Virus record (IMG/VR): IMGVR_UViG_3300014720_000014
Location: 62,001-126,000 of that record
Length of the DNA: 64,000 bases
Source: a virus
Direction: 5' to 3' (one strand)
This document shows, piece by piece, positions 29,318-38,206 of the stretch. Below the pieces are notes generated by a model, which made no database searches, was not told the origin of the DNA, and saw nothing but the letters and a program-made list of their open reading frames with translations. The position numbers and the translations under genes are program-made. Position 1 is the first letter of the stretch, and each line of letters opens with the position of its first letter.

Positions 29318-31900
29318 TTAGTTTTGTCCTAGATCTCTATAATATCTAAATCCCACTCTTCTTTCTGCTGTATTCGATGTGGTTACAGTTTTCGCTTTAG
29401 CTGAAGGTGAAGAAGGTTTTGAATTAGCAACCGACGATGCATCTCCCGAAGATTGCGTAGAAGAATTACTGTTCGTATCAGTGATAACAGATTGTCTAGG
29501 TGCTTCTTCTTCTCCTACTTCTGTTGCATTATTATTAGATGAAGAAGTTGTCAATGATGTTTCGCCGTCTATCTTCTTATTCGCTTCTGGGCCCTGCGGA
29601 CCTGGCATTCTTACACATTTTAATTTTTGTTTCCACATGCCGTCTGAAAAAGTATTTTCAACTAAATTTACACGATAAATTCCGCCAAACGGACTTTCTT
29701 TCCCTGCAACTGAAAAATCATATAATCCTGTAACTTCATTGATATCTGCCGGGGTTCTAAAACTCAAATAGATGTAAACATTTCCTGATTCATAATTCAT
29801 AGTTCCATCATTGGTAATTTGACTGGTATCAGATGGAGAAGTGGCAAAATAATTTCCTATACCACTGTCAACCAACCAATATGGATCTCCCATAATCTCT
29901 AAATCAATAGATACTAAATCTGCACTACCGCCACTGATAAATGCCTGTTGAAAATTTTCGGCGATATTTTGTTCGGTAGTTTTATCTGGGTTTCCTCCCT
30001 TGTATCCTTTTAGAAGTCTTGCATCTCTTTTAGTTCTAGCTCGACCGGCATGCGCTGCCTGAGCTGCAGGTGCTTGACCTTTTCCAGTTTGTGTAGTTTT
30101 ATTTTTTTGTTCTGAGAGTTTTTGATCTTGATTACTAGTTTTTGCAGCTTGATTTTCCGAAACAGGATTCGATCCTGTAAAAAAAAGATTATTGATATTA
30201 ATATCAAATTTTAATACATCTACATTTTGACCTGTATATATGTATTGATATTCTTTGACGATTTTCTTCATTAGTTCTGCATATCCAAAAGGTGCAGAAT
30301 TAACATTGCTATAAATGCTTTGATGAACATAATAAGGCACTACTCTATATGTTATTTTTCTAGCATAATCTCCAACTAAAGGATCTAAATTAAGTAATTC
30401 CATTTGCGCATCTAATTTGAACCACTTATAAAATCCCTCAGGCGTAGTTCCAAATCCCCCTTTATCTTTTGATAGAATAGCCCGTTTGGCATAATCGGAA
30501 CTCAGCACGACTTGATTAATGATAGAGGTCAGTGTCTCTCCTTGTCCAAATTGAAAAGCTCTTGCTTTAGGATCTATGGTCATACCATCTCTTTTTACCA
30601 CTCCGGTCGCCGAATCGTATTGATCTCCTGCACGTTTAAAAAGGATGTTGCCGCCTCTTAACTGATTATAACCTAAACTTGCTTCTCCTATTTCGTTAAC
30701 AGGTAAATCACTTTGTTCTGTATCTGTGGCTCCGCCTGAGATTGTAATATTACTAGATGCCAGCGGATTTACTGTTGCTTTTTTATCTGCGGGGGGACTT
30801 CCTGCAGAGGAATACCAATCGCTTGACAATTTAGGAAACTGCACTGAATAAACATCTGGTATTGAAATTCTTTCTTCTTGAACTAATTTTTTTTCATTTC
30901 TATTCAATACCGAAGAAAGGCTATCCTTACTAGATTGCAAAACCTCAACTACATTACCTTTACCGTTAAGATCTCCGGAAATTTTAAGATCATTATAAGT
31001 GACATTGATTGCACTAGAAAAAGCTTGATGATTATAAGGAAAGGCTTCAACTGCATACGTCGATCCTCCTTCGTTTACTGAAAACTTCATCGTAGCTAAT
31101 CGCAAAACAAAAAACTTAGGAACTATAGATTTTATAATTTTACCTAATTCGTCATAGCCTATTATATCCATTCTTAAAACATAAGGAGTATTGTCGAGAT
31201 AACTTAAGAACCCGGCTTTAATTGCTGCGTTCTGCATACTCTGTAAAAGTAATCCCATAGAGTGAGGTTCAACTATTTCAAAAGTAAATTTTATTGCGTT
31301 GGTATTGCCGGTTTTTTCATTCGATCCTATCACACAATTCATCTGGAAGTTGTTTACAAAATATTCCGGAGCTCCGAAGAATGTATTCACTCGCTGAGAA
31401 TCAAATCTTCCTCCAGAAGAAAAAACTATGTTTTGCAATGCTTGGGGACTTGATCTATAACTATCTGGATTGTTTAGTTGTGCAGGAGTAAGAGCAGCCA
31501 ATGTCCATAACACAGAATAAGAAGCAAATTGCTCCATGGGATTGTCAACTATACTAGGCAAACGTTTGATAGCATAAGACGCTGTGGTTCTATTGCTTGG
31601 CACGGTAGAAGAATTACCGTTTATCAACGCATCTGTAGCTCTCGGTTCGGCAAAATTTGTTATAATCTGTGCCTGCCCTAAACCTAATACCGATCCTCCT
31701 GGAACGTTTACTATAGGAGTACCATCTGGTTTTTTAGCAATAGATTCGTTGCCGAGATCTCTTGTTAATGCTAAACGATTAGCACCTCCTTCGCCGAATC
31801 CGGATGATTCTGTTAAATTTTTATTTAAAGCTTCATTTCTAGCTCTTGCTGCCGCTTGTTGCTCTGGAGTCCATTCTTTTGTCGGTGGGCCGAAGGTCAT
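29318..31900 (-). CDS. Probable baseplate hub protein (860 aa), candidate gp27 counterpart
   Basis: I recognise this as a type of large structural protein that T4-like marine phages carry beside gp5, but not a named T4 family. Key segments are EPHSMGLLLQSMQNAAIKAG and NTPYVLRMDIIGYDELGK (about residues 210-260), then GSTYAVEAFPYNHQAFS, and a second beta-rich half (YRVVPYYVHQSIYSN, FDININNLFFTGSNPVSE, VSIDLEIMGDPYWL). The last 90 residues are Ser/Asn/Thr-rich low complexity. A hub role like gp27, which holds the gp5 spike, is inferred from position between gp53 and gp5 and from the lack of a gp27 gene elsewhere in the block. Confidence 0.6.
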   Translation of the reverse strand: MTFGPPTKEWTPEQQAAARARNEALNKNLTESSGFGEGGANRLALTRDLGNESIAKKPDGTPIVNVPGGSVLGLGQAQIITNFAEPRATDALINGNSSTVPSNRTTASYAIKRLPSIVDNPMEQFASYSVLWTLAALTPAQLNNPDSYRSSPQALQNIVFSSGGRFDSQRVNTFFGAPEYFVNNFQMNCVIGSNEKTGNTNAIKFTFEIVEPHSMGLLLQSMQNAAIKAGFLSYLDNTPYVLRMDIIGYDELGKIIKSIVPKFFVLRLATMKFSVNEGGSTYAVEAFPYNHQAFSSAINVTYNDLKISGDLNGKGNVVEVLQSSKDSLSSVLNRNEKKLVQEERISIPDVYSVQFPKLSSDWYSSAGSPPADKKATVNPLASSNITISGGATDTEQSDLPVNEIGEASLGYNQLRGGNILFKRAGDQYDSATGVVKRDGMTIDPKARAFQFGQGETLTSIINQVVLSSDYAKRAILSKDKGGFGTTPEGFYKWFKLDAQMELLNLDPLVGDYARKITYRVVPYYVHQSIYSNVNSAPFGYAELMKKIVKEYQYIYTGQNVDVLKFDININNLFFTGSNPVSENQAAKTSNQDQKLSEQKNKTTQTGKGQAPAAQAAHAGRARTKRDARLLKGYKGGNPDKTTEQNIAENFQQAFISGGSADLVSIDLEIMGDPYWLVDSGIGNYFATSPSDTSQITNDGTMNYESGNVYIYLSFRTPADINEVTGLYDFSVAGKESPFGGIYRVNLVENTFSDGMWKQKLKCVRMPGPQGPEANKKIDGETSLTTSSSNNNATEVGEEEAPRQSVITDTNSNSSTQSSGDASSVANSKPSSPSAKAKTVTTSNTAERRVGFRYYRDLGQN

Positions 31901-31901
31901 C

Positions 31902-32201
31902 TTAGACTCCTAAGAATTTTTCTAAGTTGCTTTTCTTAGGAAGATAAATGACCTTACCTGGCACAAAATCGTAGATAGGATCTTTGATAACACTTAAATT
32001 TCTTTGTATTAATACCCACCACAATTTAGAATTGTTATAAACATCGTAGGCAAGAAGATCAGGACGATGCTTATAATGATTTTCTATAACATATTGAAAA
32101 TCATCCTTTTCAGCAGGTATAGGTCTAATTTCTAATAATTCTAAATATAAAGAATTCTGTGGGGTTGAAGACCAAGGACTCCCGTTGCCATAAATTGCCA
32201 T
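31902..32201 (-). CDS. 53: Baseplate wedge protein gp53
   Basis: 99 residues. The C-terminal part has the gp53/LysM-like pattern: YKHRPDLLAYDVYNNSKLWW, VLIQRNLSVIKDPIYDFVPG and KVIYLPKKSNLEKFL. T4 gp53 (about 196 residues) clamps the wedge around the hub; this shorter form is usual in marine relatives. Its ATG overlaps the stop of gp48 by one base (TAATG), so translation is probably coupled. Confidence 0.85.
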   Translation of the reverse strand: MAIYGNGSPWSSTPQNSLYLELLEIRPIPAEKDDFQYVIENHYKHRPDLLAYDVYNNSKLWWVLIQRNLSVIKDPIYDFVPGKVIYLPKKSNLEKFLGV

Positions 32202-33322
32202 TAGATGTATCCTACTCCTTCGTTTTTAGCCATCGCGCCGGTGGCATAATCTTTTAGATTAAATTGTCTCATTCTTTGTCTATTGTATATAGGAGATACA
32301 GTAACAGATATTGTGCTCATTACTGGCACCCAGGTATTAGTACCAAATGTATTACATCTAATATAATTTGTATCATCCTTAAGGTCTACCGAAAACGATT
32401 TAACTATAACTGGAACTTTATCAAATATACTAGATCCATATCCGGTAAGATTGCATATTAATGGCGGGGCTCCGGCATATTCGCCTTGGCCAAAAAACAT
32501 TTTAGTGGCTGTCTTAAAGAATGTTGTGGCAGCTATCCAATAAGCTGCGTCTGTTTCAGTTTCGCAACTGAAATCTCCGCTGATTTGAATATCGTCCACC
32601 ATACTTCCTTTGTAAGCATAATTGGTGTAATTACTATGAACAGTGTTTATAGCTGTATAATCCGCCTTGGTGGAAACGGTTATATTAGGCATATAAGGCC
32701 AAACAACACCGCCTGTTTCTTCTAAAACTTTAAATAATCCACTGTTAAACAAATTCCATTGACAAGTTATTCTTACCCTCCAATCATTTTTAGCGCCAGG
32801 TTCTAACTGTATGGCTGTGCCTTGTTTTATAAATGCTTCTGCTCCGGCAGGAATATTTGCTCCTCTTCTTAGGCTAAGTATATTGTTGAGAGTTCCTGCT
32901 GCTGCACTGATATTTGTAGCTAACCCTTGTAATCCGCCTGCTAAATTGCCTCCGGTGAGTTTACTGATACTGCCGGCAATATCGGCAGTAAGATTAGAAG
33001 TCGATCCTGCAACAGATTGTAATGAATCTAAAACTTTGTTAGCATTGCTAGTAACGCTGTTTCCTATTCCTCTCAAGGCTGTCTGGCCAGCGACTCCTAC
33101 GCTACCGAAACCGCCATTTTGGAATCCGCCACCGGTGCTGGCTAGGCCATTAAGTCCGGAATTCAGTCCTCCGGACAATTGTGAAATTTTACTATCTAAG
33201 TTTGCTTTTGATACTTTAGAGCTTATATCAGGTATTGCGGTAGAAAGAGCGTTGGTAGTTCTAGATGTAACTTCTGATATACCTGCAACTAACTTAGCTA
33301 AAGGATTAATGGATAAGGGCAT
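32201..33322 (-). CDS. 48: Baseplate tail-tube cap protein gp48-like
   Basis: 373 residues. Residues 1-160 are low-complexity Ser/Gly/Asn/Leu sequence with amphipathic helices. The C-terminal half matches the tube-like domain of gp48/gp54: WRVRITCQWNLFNSGLFKVL, GGVVWPYMPNITVSTKADY, NYTNYAYKGSMVDDIQISGD, AAYWIAATTFFKTATKMFFG, PPLICNLTGYGSSIFDKVPV, and a final YNRQRMRQFNLKDY. These proteins sit on the hub and start tail-tube polymerisation. gp54 cannot be excluded, but the C-terminal G-x-x-x-x-N-E-G-V-G-Y-I end fits gp48 better. It is the first gene of the leftward operon and has a late-promoter box 29 bases upstream. Confidence 0.75.
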   Translation of the reverse strand: MPLSINPLAKLVAGISEVTSRTTNALSTAIPDISSKVSKANLDSKISQLSGGLNSGLNGLASTGGGFQNGGFGSVGVAGQTALRGIGNSVTSNANKVLDSLQSVAGSTSNLTADIAGSISKLTGGNLAGGLQGLATNISAAAGTLNNILSLRRGANIPAGAEAFIKQGTAIQLEPGAKNDWRVRITCQWNLFNSGLFKVLEETGGVVWPYMPNITVSTKADYTAINTVHSNYTNYAYKGSMVDDIQISGDFSCETETDAAYWIAATTFFKTATKMFFGQGEYAGAPPLICNLTGYGSSIFDKVPVIVKSFSVDLKDDTNYIRCNTFGTNTWVPVMSTISVTVSPIYNRQRMRQFNLKDYATGAMAKNEGVGYI

Positions 33323-33350
33323 TTTGAGCAGATTTCCTAGTCATATAGTC

Positions 33351-33358
33351 TATTTATT
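33351..33358 (-). promoter_or_regulatory. T4-type late promoter box of the baseplate operon
   Basis: The reverse strand reads AATAAATA 29 bases before the ATG of gp48. This is the only good box before the first leftward gene and probably drives the roughly 24-kb run from gp48 through the giant structural gene. Confidence 0.6.
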
Positions 33359-33406
33359 ATGACAAAAATGTGCTATTATATTAATAACTACGGAGATTTA
33401 CATTTA

Positions 33407-34249
33407 ATGAATGTACCTAAAATAAAATACCTAACTAACAAAGACTTATTGAAAGAAATACATTTAAGTAAAAATACATATTGTTCCTTTACTAAAAGTG
33501 AATATTCAGAATACGATCTTATCGTGTCTAATTTAGAAAAACTGAATATCAGAACTATCGCTGAGGCTAAAAGAAATCGAGCTTCTAGGCTAGCTAAAGA
33601 AGCGCACGAGGCCGCAGTATTAGCAGGCGGTAAAAAACTACCTGCAAAAGATTTTGAAATAGATTATAAAAAAATTAACAAACACGATTTAGTATTCCGT
33701 GTTATGACATTTGAACACGTACCGCTGGCACCGGGTCGAAAAAAGACTCTTAAAAATACTGCAGACAGTCATGAAAAAGTTAATTTTCCTCCATTTCAAC
33801 ATTGGAAATTTGATGATAACGACAATCTTATCTGCGTAGGTAAAAGCCATTGGAAGGGCGGATTAAAAACCGGAACCTTCAATAAAGAACACGGGCAGAT
33901 GACTAACAACCTAGCTCGCATGTTTTTAAAATTGTGTGATCGTTATGCTACTAGAGGCAACGTTCGAGGTTATACCTACAACGACGAAATGAAAGGCCAG
34001 GCCATTCTTCAACTAACTCAAATAGGACTACAATTCGATGAAAGCAAATCAGATAATCCTTTTGCTTACTATACTGCTGCTGTTACTAATTCATTCGTTA
34101 GAATTATCAACATTGAGAAGCGTAATCAAAACATTAGAGACGATATTCTAGAAATGAATGGTATGAACCCAAGCTGGACTCGCCAAAATAGTAGCGGCGG
34201 TCCTAGCACAGCTCCCGGTCCTGTGTCGGATGGTAATGATTGGGATTGA
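33407..34249 (+). CDS. 55: Late-transcription sigma factor gp55
   Basis: 280 residues from the ATG at 33407, which follows CGGAGATTTACATTTA; an earlier ATG at 33359 lacks a ribosome site. The N-terminus VPKIKYLTNKDLLKEI aligns with T4 gp55 PKYNYVNNKELLQAI. The sigma core lies near residues 180-250: TNNLARMFLKLCDRYATRGN, VRGYTYNDEMKGQAILQLTQ, FDESKSDNPFAYYTAAVTNS, FVRIINIEKRNQNIRDDILE. Between them are about 140 extra residues with a basic helix and GKSHWKGGLKTGTFNKEHG, not in T4 gp55 (185 residues). The T4 C-terminal clamp-binding motif SLDFL is absent; the protein ends DGNDWD. It directs host polymerase to TATAAATA boxes, which occur throughout the window. Confidence 0.88.
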   Translation: MNVPKIKYLTNKDLLKEIHLSKNTYCSFTKSEYSEYDLIVSNLEKLNIRTIAEAKRNRASRLAKEAHEAAVLAGGKKLPAKDFEIDYKKINKHDLVFRVMTFEHVPLAPGRKKTLKNTADSHEKVNFPPFQHWKFDDNDNLICVGKSHWKGGLKTGTFNKEHGQMTNNLARMFLKLCDRYATRGNVRGYTYNDEMKGQAILQLTQIGLQFDESKSDNPFAYYTAAVTNSFVRIINIEKRNQNIRDDILEMNGMNPSWTRQNSSGGPSTAPGPVSDGNDWD

Positions 34250-34280
34250 AAATACAAACTAAAGGCTGTAAAATTATTTT

Positions 34281-35294
34281 ATGAAGAATCTTTTTAAGAA
34301 GGCGGCGGCATTCACAGACATACATTTTGGTCTAAAGAGTGGTAGTAGGACACACAATCAAGATTGCGAAGATTTTGTAGATTGGTTTTGTGAAACTGCT
34401 AAAACTGAAGGTTGCGAAACTGCTATTTTTCTCGGCGACTGGCATCACAATCGTTCTACTACTGATGTCAGTACCATGAACTACACGGTGTCAAATTTAG
34501 AAACACTTAATAATTCATTCAATCGTGTTTTTCTCATCATGGGGAATCATGATGAGTATTACAAGGATAAACGAGAAATACACAGCTTAGAATTCGCTAG
34601 ATTGTTTCCAAATATAACTGTGGTTAATCAGACCTTCACAGAAGGCGATGTTACTATTATGCCTTGGCTAATAGGAGAAGAATGGAAAGACATACCTCGC
34701 ATCAAAAGTCGCTACATGTTTGGACATCTTGAATTACCGCATTTTTATATGAATGCTATGGTGCAGATGCCCGACCACGGGCAATTACAAACCACACATT
34801 TTACTAACCAAGAATATGTATTCACAGGACATTTTCACAAACGTCAAACTAAAGGCAATATAATTTATATAGGCAATGCTTTTCCTCACAATTATGCAGA
34901 CTCGGGCGACGACGATAGAGGTATGATGATACTAGAGTGGGGCAAAGAGCCTGTATACAAAACGTGGCCTGGACAACCAATTTATAGGACTTACAAGTTA
35001 AGCCAAATTATAGATGCTCCTGAAAAATTACTGCGTGAAAAAATGCATTGTAGAGTATCTATTGATTTGCCTATTACATTTGAAGAAGCTAATTTTATCA
35101 AAGAACAGTTTATTCCGCAATATAATTTGCGTGAATTAATGTTAATTCCAGAAAAAGTTGAAGTAGATTCTACACACGTACCTATCGATATAAATTTCGA
35201 AAGTGTAGATACGATAGTAATGAATCAAATTAATTCTATCGATAGCGACAGCTATGATAAAAAAATATTATTAGAAATATACAATAATCTATGA
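34281..35294 (+). CDS. 47: Recombination endonuclease subunit gp47 (Mre11/SbcD-like)
   Basis: 337 residues. All metallophosphoesterase motifs are visible: D13-x-H15 in FTDIHFG, G-D53-W-H55 in LGDWHH, GNHD at 88-91, GH in MFGHLE, and GHFHKRQ. Gp47 forms the Mre11-type nuclease with gp46, resecting DNA ends for recombination-dependent replication. Its stop overlaps the start of gp46 by ATGA, as expected for subunits made together. It follows gp55 by 31 bases; the same genes neighbour each other in T4. Confidence 0.93.
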   Translation: MKNLFKKAAAFTDIHFGLKSGSRTHNQDCEDFVDWFCETAKTEGCETAIFLGDWHHNRSTTDVSTMNYTVSNLETLNNSFNRVFLIMGNHDEYYKDKREIHSLEFARLFPNITVVNQTFTEGDVTIMPWLIGEEWKDIPRIKSRYMFGHLELPHFYMNAMVQMPDHGQLQTTHFTNQEYVFTGHFHKRQTKGNIIYIGNAFPHNYADSGDDDRGMMILEWGKEPVYKTWPGQPIYRTYKLSQIIDAPEKLLREKMHCRVSIDLPITFEEANFIKEQFIPQYNLRELMLIPEKVEVDSTHVPIDINFESVDTIVMNQINSIDSDSYDKKILLEIYNNL

Positions 35295-37072
35295 CGATTA
35301 AAATAAAAAATCTCACAGTTAAAAACTTTATGAGCGTGGGCAATCAAACCCAGGCTATCGATTTTGATCGTGGACAGCTGACCTTGGTCTTAGGTGAAAA
35401 TCTAGATCTAGGAGGTGATGACTCTGGTGCCCGAAATGGAACAGGCAAAACTACAATCATCAACGGACTGAGCTACGCTATCTACGGTCAAGCCCTAACT
35501 AACATCAAACGTGATAATCTTATCAATAAGATCAACGGAAAAAACATGTTAGTCGCTGTTAGTTTTGAGAAGGATGGGGTTAGTTATCATATCGAACGAG
35601 GTAGAAAACCTAACTTACTAAAGTTTAGTATAGATGGTCAAGAACAAGAATTAAAAGATCTAGACGAAAGCCAGGGAGATTCTAGAGAAACGCAAAAAGC
35701 TATCGAAACGGTTTTTCAAATGAGCCACGACATGTTCAAACATATTGTAGCTCTTAATACTTACACTGAACCATTCCTTAGTCAAAAGTCTGCAGATCAA
35801 AGAGCGATTATCGAACAACTGCTGGGTATAACTATGTTATCCGAAAAAGCGGAACTTCTCAAAGAATCGATAAGAATATCAAAAGATACCATCTCGACTG
35901 AAAACACTAGAATTGAAACAGTGAAAGCATCAAACGAACGCATACAACAAAGCATCGAAACATTAGAGCGTAAACAGAAATTATGGGAAGAGCAGAAAGA
36001 AACTTCTCTAGAGAATATTCGAAAAAGCATAGATAGACTCAATGATATTGACATTGATCATGAAGTAGAAAATCAAAAATCTCTAGCCGAATGGAACAAA
36101 TCTAAAAAAGAAATCGATAATCTTAATTCTTTAATGGCTAAACAAACTAGTGCGCTAGAAAAAGAACAAAAGGTATTAGACAAATTAGAAAAAGAGTTGA
36201 TAAGTTTAGGTAATCATAAATGTCATACCTGCGGACAAGATTTACATGATAACAAACATTATGAACTATTATCAACTAAAGCACAACAACTAGAAGAAAG
36301 TAAAGGTTCAATTAGCGAACACCTAGAAGAATTATCTACTCTTAACGAAGCATTGGCATTATTAGGAGATTTAGGTGATTGTCCCAAAGTGCATTACGAT
36401 AATTTAGAACAGGCATTAAATCATAAGAATACATTAAGTGGTCTTGAAAAAGATCTAACTATCAAAGAATCAGAAGAAAACCCGTATGATGAACAGATAT
36501 TAGAATTAAAGACTACCGCTGTACAAGAAATCGATTGGAATTATCTAAATGAACTAGTTAAAATCAAAGAGCATCAAGAATTTTTATACAAACTATTAAC
36601 TAACAAAGATAGTTTTGTACGTAAACGCATCATCGATCAGAATCTTGCGTTCTTGAATCAACGATTAACACACTATCTAGATCGAATTGGACTACCTCAC
36701 ATTGTAGAATTTCAAAACGATCTATCTGTGATAATCACACAGCTAGGTCAGGATTTAGATTTTGATAATCTAAGTCGCGGGGAAAGAAACAGATTAATAT
36801 TAAGTCTAAGTTGGGCATTTAGAGATGTATGGGAAAATTTATATCAAAACATCAATTTATTGTTTATTGACGAATTAGTAGATAGTGGCATGGATGCAAG
36901 CGGAGTTGAAAGCTCTATTGCTGTGCTTAAACGTATGACCCGTGAGAGAGAGAAAAATGTATTCTTAATTTCTCACAGAGACGACTTAACAAGTAGAGTA
37001 AATCATGTGTTAAAAGTGATTAAAGAAAACGGATTTACCAGTTATTCAACAGATATAGAAATAATATCATGA
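35291..37072 (+). CDS. 46: Recombination endonuclease subunit gp46 (Rad50/SbcC-like ATPase)
   Basis: 593 residues. Walker A is GARNGTGKTT at 46-55. Two long coiled-coil arms (about 170-290 and 325-430) flank a CHTC zinc-hook. The ABC signature LSRGERNRLILSLSWAF and Walker B INLLFIDELVDSG are near the C-terminus, followed by the ISHRDD switch motif. Gp46 uses ATP to tether DNA ends and control gp47. It starts inside gp47's stop (ATGA) and its own stop overlaps the next start in the same way. Confidence 0.94.
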   Translation: MTIKIKNLTVKNFMSVGNQTQAIDFDRGQLTLVLGENLDLGGDDSGARNGTGKTTIINGLSYAIYGQALTNIKRDNLINKINGKNMLVAVSFEKDGVSYHIERGRKPNLLKFSIDGQEQELKDLDESQGDSRETQKAIETVFQMSHDMFKHIVALNTYTEPFLSQKSADQRAIIEQLLGITMLSEKAELLKESIRISKDTISTENTRIETVKASNERIQQSIETLERKQKLWEEQKETSLENIRKSIDRLNDIDIDHEVENQKSLAEWNKSKKEIDNLNSLMAKQTSALEKEQKVLDKLEKELISLGNHKCHTCGQDLHDNKHYELLSTKAQQLEESKGSISEHLEELSTLNEALALLGDLGDCPKVHYDNLEQALNHKNTLSGLEKDLTIKESEENPYDEQILELKTTAVQEIDWNYLNELVKIKEHQEFLYKLLTNKDSFVRKRIIDQNLAFLNQRLTHYLDRIGLPHIVEFQNDLSVIITQLGQDLDFDNLSRGERNRLILSLSWAFRDVWENLYQNINLLFIDELVDSGMDASGVESSIAVLKRMTREREKNVFLISHRDDLTSRVNHVLKVIKENGFTSYSTDIEIIS

Positions 37073-37299
37073 GCAGCGAATCCCACAATAAGATGATAGA
37101 AGCTTTTCAACAATACTTCAAATATCAAGATAGATTTGAATATAATGGGGCTGACGATTCTGGTGCGAAGGCCAGGGTTTGGTTATCAGAAATTCGTAAA
37201 CAGGCAAGTATTAGGCGAATAGAAATTCAAGTAAGAAGGCAAGAAGCAAAAAAAGCCAGAAATGGTCGCAATGGAAGGCCTCCTAAAATAACTAAATGA
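37069..37299 (+). CDS. Small basic protein, possibly histone H1/Hc1-like
   Basis: 76 residues, strongly basic at the C-terminus. The pattern NKMIEAFQQYFKYQDRF, GAKARVWLSEIRKQASIRRI, EIQVRRQEAKKARNGRNG matches in outline the small Hc1-like proteins of many marine phages (helix, Ala/Gly break, A-R-x-x-L-x-E-I-R-K, R-R-x-E-I-Q, basic tail). That assignment is from recalled family pattern. If right, it would bind DNA non-specifically, perhaps protecting recombination intermediates. Its ATG overlaps the gp46 stop (ATGA) and the next gene follows its stop immediately, so it belongs to the recombination operon. Confidence 0.55.
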   Translation: MSSESHNKMIEAFQQYFKYQDRFEYNGADDSGAKARVWLSEIRKQASIRRIEIQVRRQEAKKARNGRNGRPPKITK

Positions 37300-37734
37300 G
37301 TGCTGTGGACGTATCAAAATCGACCAATAAACGAAATACCAGAAGGCTACATTGGCTTTGTATATCTCATCACCAATCTACAAACCGGGCAAAAGTACAT
37401 AGGCAAGAAATTAGCACAATTTAAACGTACTAAACCACCACTCAAAGGCAAAAAACTTAAACGTAGAAGCACAGTAGAAAGCGATTGGCGCGATTACTGG
37501 GGTTCTTCTGATAGGTTAAACGCAGACGTCCAAGCATTAGGTCCGGAAAATTTCACTAGAGAAATACTTTATCTTTGTAAATCCAAGGCAGAAATGTCAT
37601 ATCTAGAGGCAAGAGAGCAATTTGAACGCAGGGTTTTAGAATCTGACGACTATTATAATGGCATTATAAACGTCAGAGTTGGCGGTTCAAACATACTTAG
37701 ACAGCGTCTCGAAGAACATAAAAAGGCAAAATAA
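37300..37734 (+). CDS. GIY-YIG-type nuclease-like protein
   Basis: 144 residues starting with GTG directly after the preceding TGA. The core is GFVYLITNLQTGQKYIGKKL (residues 19-38), a variant of the GIY...YIG motif, followed by KRRSTVESDWRDYWGSSDRL and LGPENFTREILYLCKSKAEM, then LEAREQFERRVL. The R/W/S-S-D arrangement is the form typical of small phage GIY-YIG proteins. Domain, not target, is recognisable; no DNA-recognition domain is appended, so it may be a resolvase or repair nuclease rather than a homing enzyme. Its place at the end of the gp47-gp46 operon favours a recombination role, but this is inference. Confidence 0.7.
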   Translation: MLWTYQNRPINEIPEGYIGFVYLITNLQTGQKYIGKKLAQFKRTKPPLKGKKLKRRSTVESDWRDYWGSSDRLNADVQALGPENFTREILYLCKSKAEMSYLEAREQFERRVLESDDYYNGIINVRVGGSNILRQRLEEHKKAK

Positions 37735-38206
37735 CGCGGTTTTTTGGCTGGCGCAGGCCTTAATCTCATGCGCTCTAAACCTGGTCAATCGTGGTCGCAG
37801 GGACGGAATTCCATGCCGCAATGGTACTCAACTACTACCCATTTATGGATGAAGATCGCTTAAAACCTGCGATTTAGTTGTTTGAAAAGGATAAACAAAG
37901 GTAAAAAGAAGGGAGAAAACCCCTACGTATACAAAGATGTTAGCGTATGTTTGTATACCGCCGTCATATGAAGACATGGCTCGAGGTACCGGATGACCGC
38001 CTCTGCAATGCCATAACGCTAAGTGGTATTGTTCAACTCGGATAATATTTTTTTCGCCCGGCAACGGGCGAAGTGTGGCTGAACAATCTGGATAATCTTA
38101 AATTGCGCTTCGCGCAAAAAAATTTTAGAACATCTCTAAAATTTAAAAAAGAAAAAAGTGCGTTGAGCGCAAGCGAAAACGCAAACGAGCGTAAGCTCGT
38201 TATCAC
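37735..38206 (+). ncRNA. Gene-free structured region, candidate noncoding RNA or origin
   Basis: No convincing gene lies here. The right half holds consecutive perfect hairpins: an 8-bp outer stem (38028-38035 with 38080-38087) enclosing CGCCCG-GCAA-CGGGCG (38055-38070), TTGCGC-TTC-GCGCAA (38103-38117), AAATTTTAGA paired with TCTAAAATTT (38120-38144), TGCGTT with AACGCA (38159-38183) and AACGAGC-GTAA-GCTCGTT (38184-38201). GCAA and GTAA are GNRA tetraloops, typical of folded RNA. The late promoter of the next gene follows directly. It could be a 3' UTR, a free small RNA, or a replication origin; the strand is assumed from flanking genes. Confidence 0.45.
37927..37958. repeat. Inverted repeat with 9-bp perfect arms
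   Basis: GTATACAAA at 37927-37935 and TTTGTATAC at 37950-37958 are exact reverse complements around a 14-base loop, inside the gene-free region. It could be a protein-binding site or a hairpin; no T-tract follows, so it is not a simple terminator. Confidence 0.7.

Noticed and set aside
37779-37877. Short protein-like frame after the GIY-YIG stop (VVAGTEFHAAMVLNYYPFMD)
   Set aside because: Looks protein-like but only 32 codons between stops, its single internal ATG has no ribosome site; possibly a gene remnant but not supported.
37735-37880. Possible tRNA or tmRNA in the G+C-richer stretch
   Set aside because: No T-arm with GGTTCGAATCC-like sequence and no cloverleaf could be built on either strand.
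37843-38064. A 73-codon reverse-strand frame with a hydrophobic segment (FVYVGVFSLLFTFVYP) in the gene-free region
   Set aside because: No ribosome site, overlaps perfect hairpins, opposite to flanking genes and no recognisable family.
38055-38070. CGCCCG-GCAA-CGGGCG as a terminator
   Set aside because: The T-run lies before the stem on the rightward strand and becomes an A-run after it on the leftward strand, so neither orientation fits a Rho-independent terminator.
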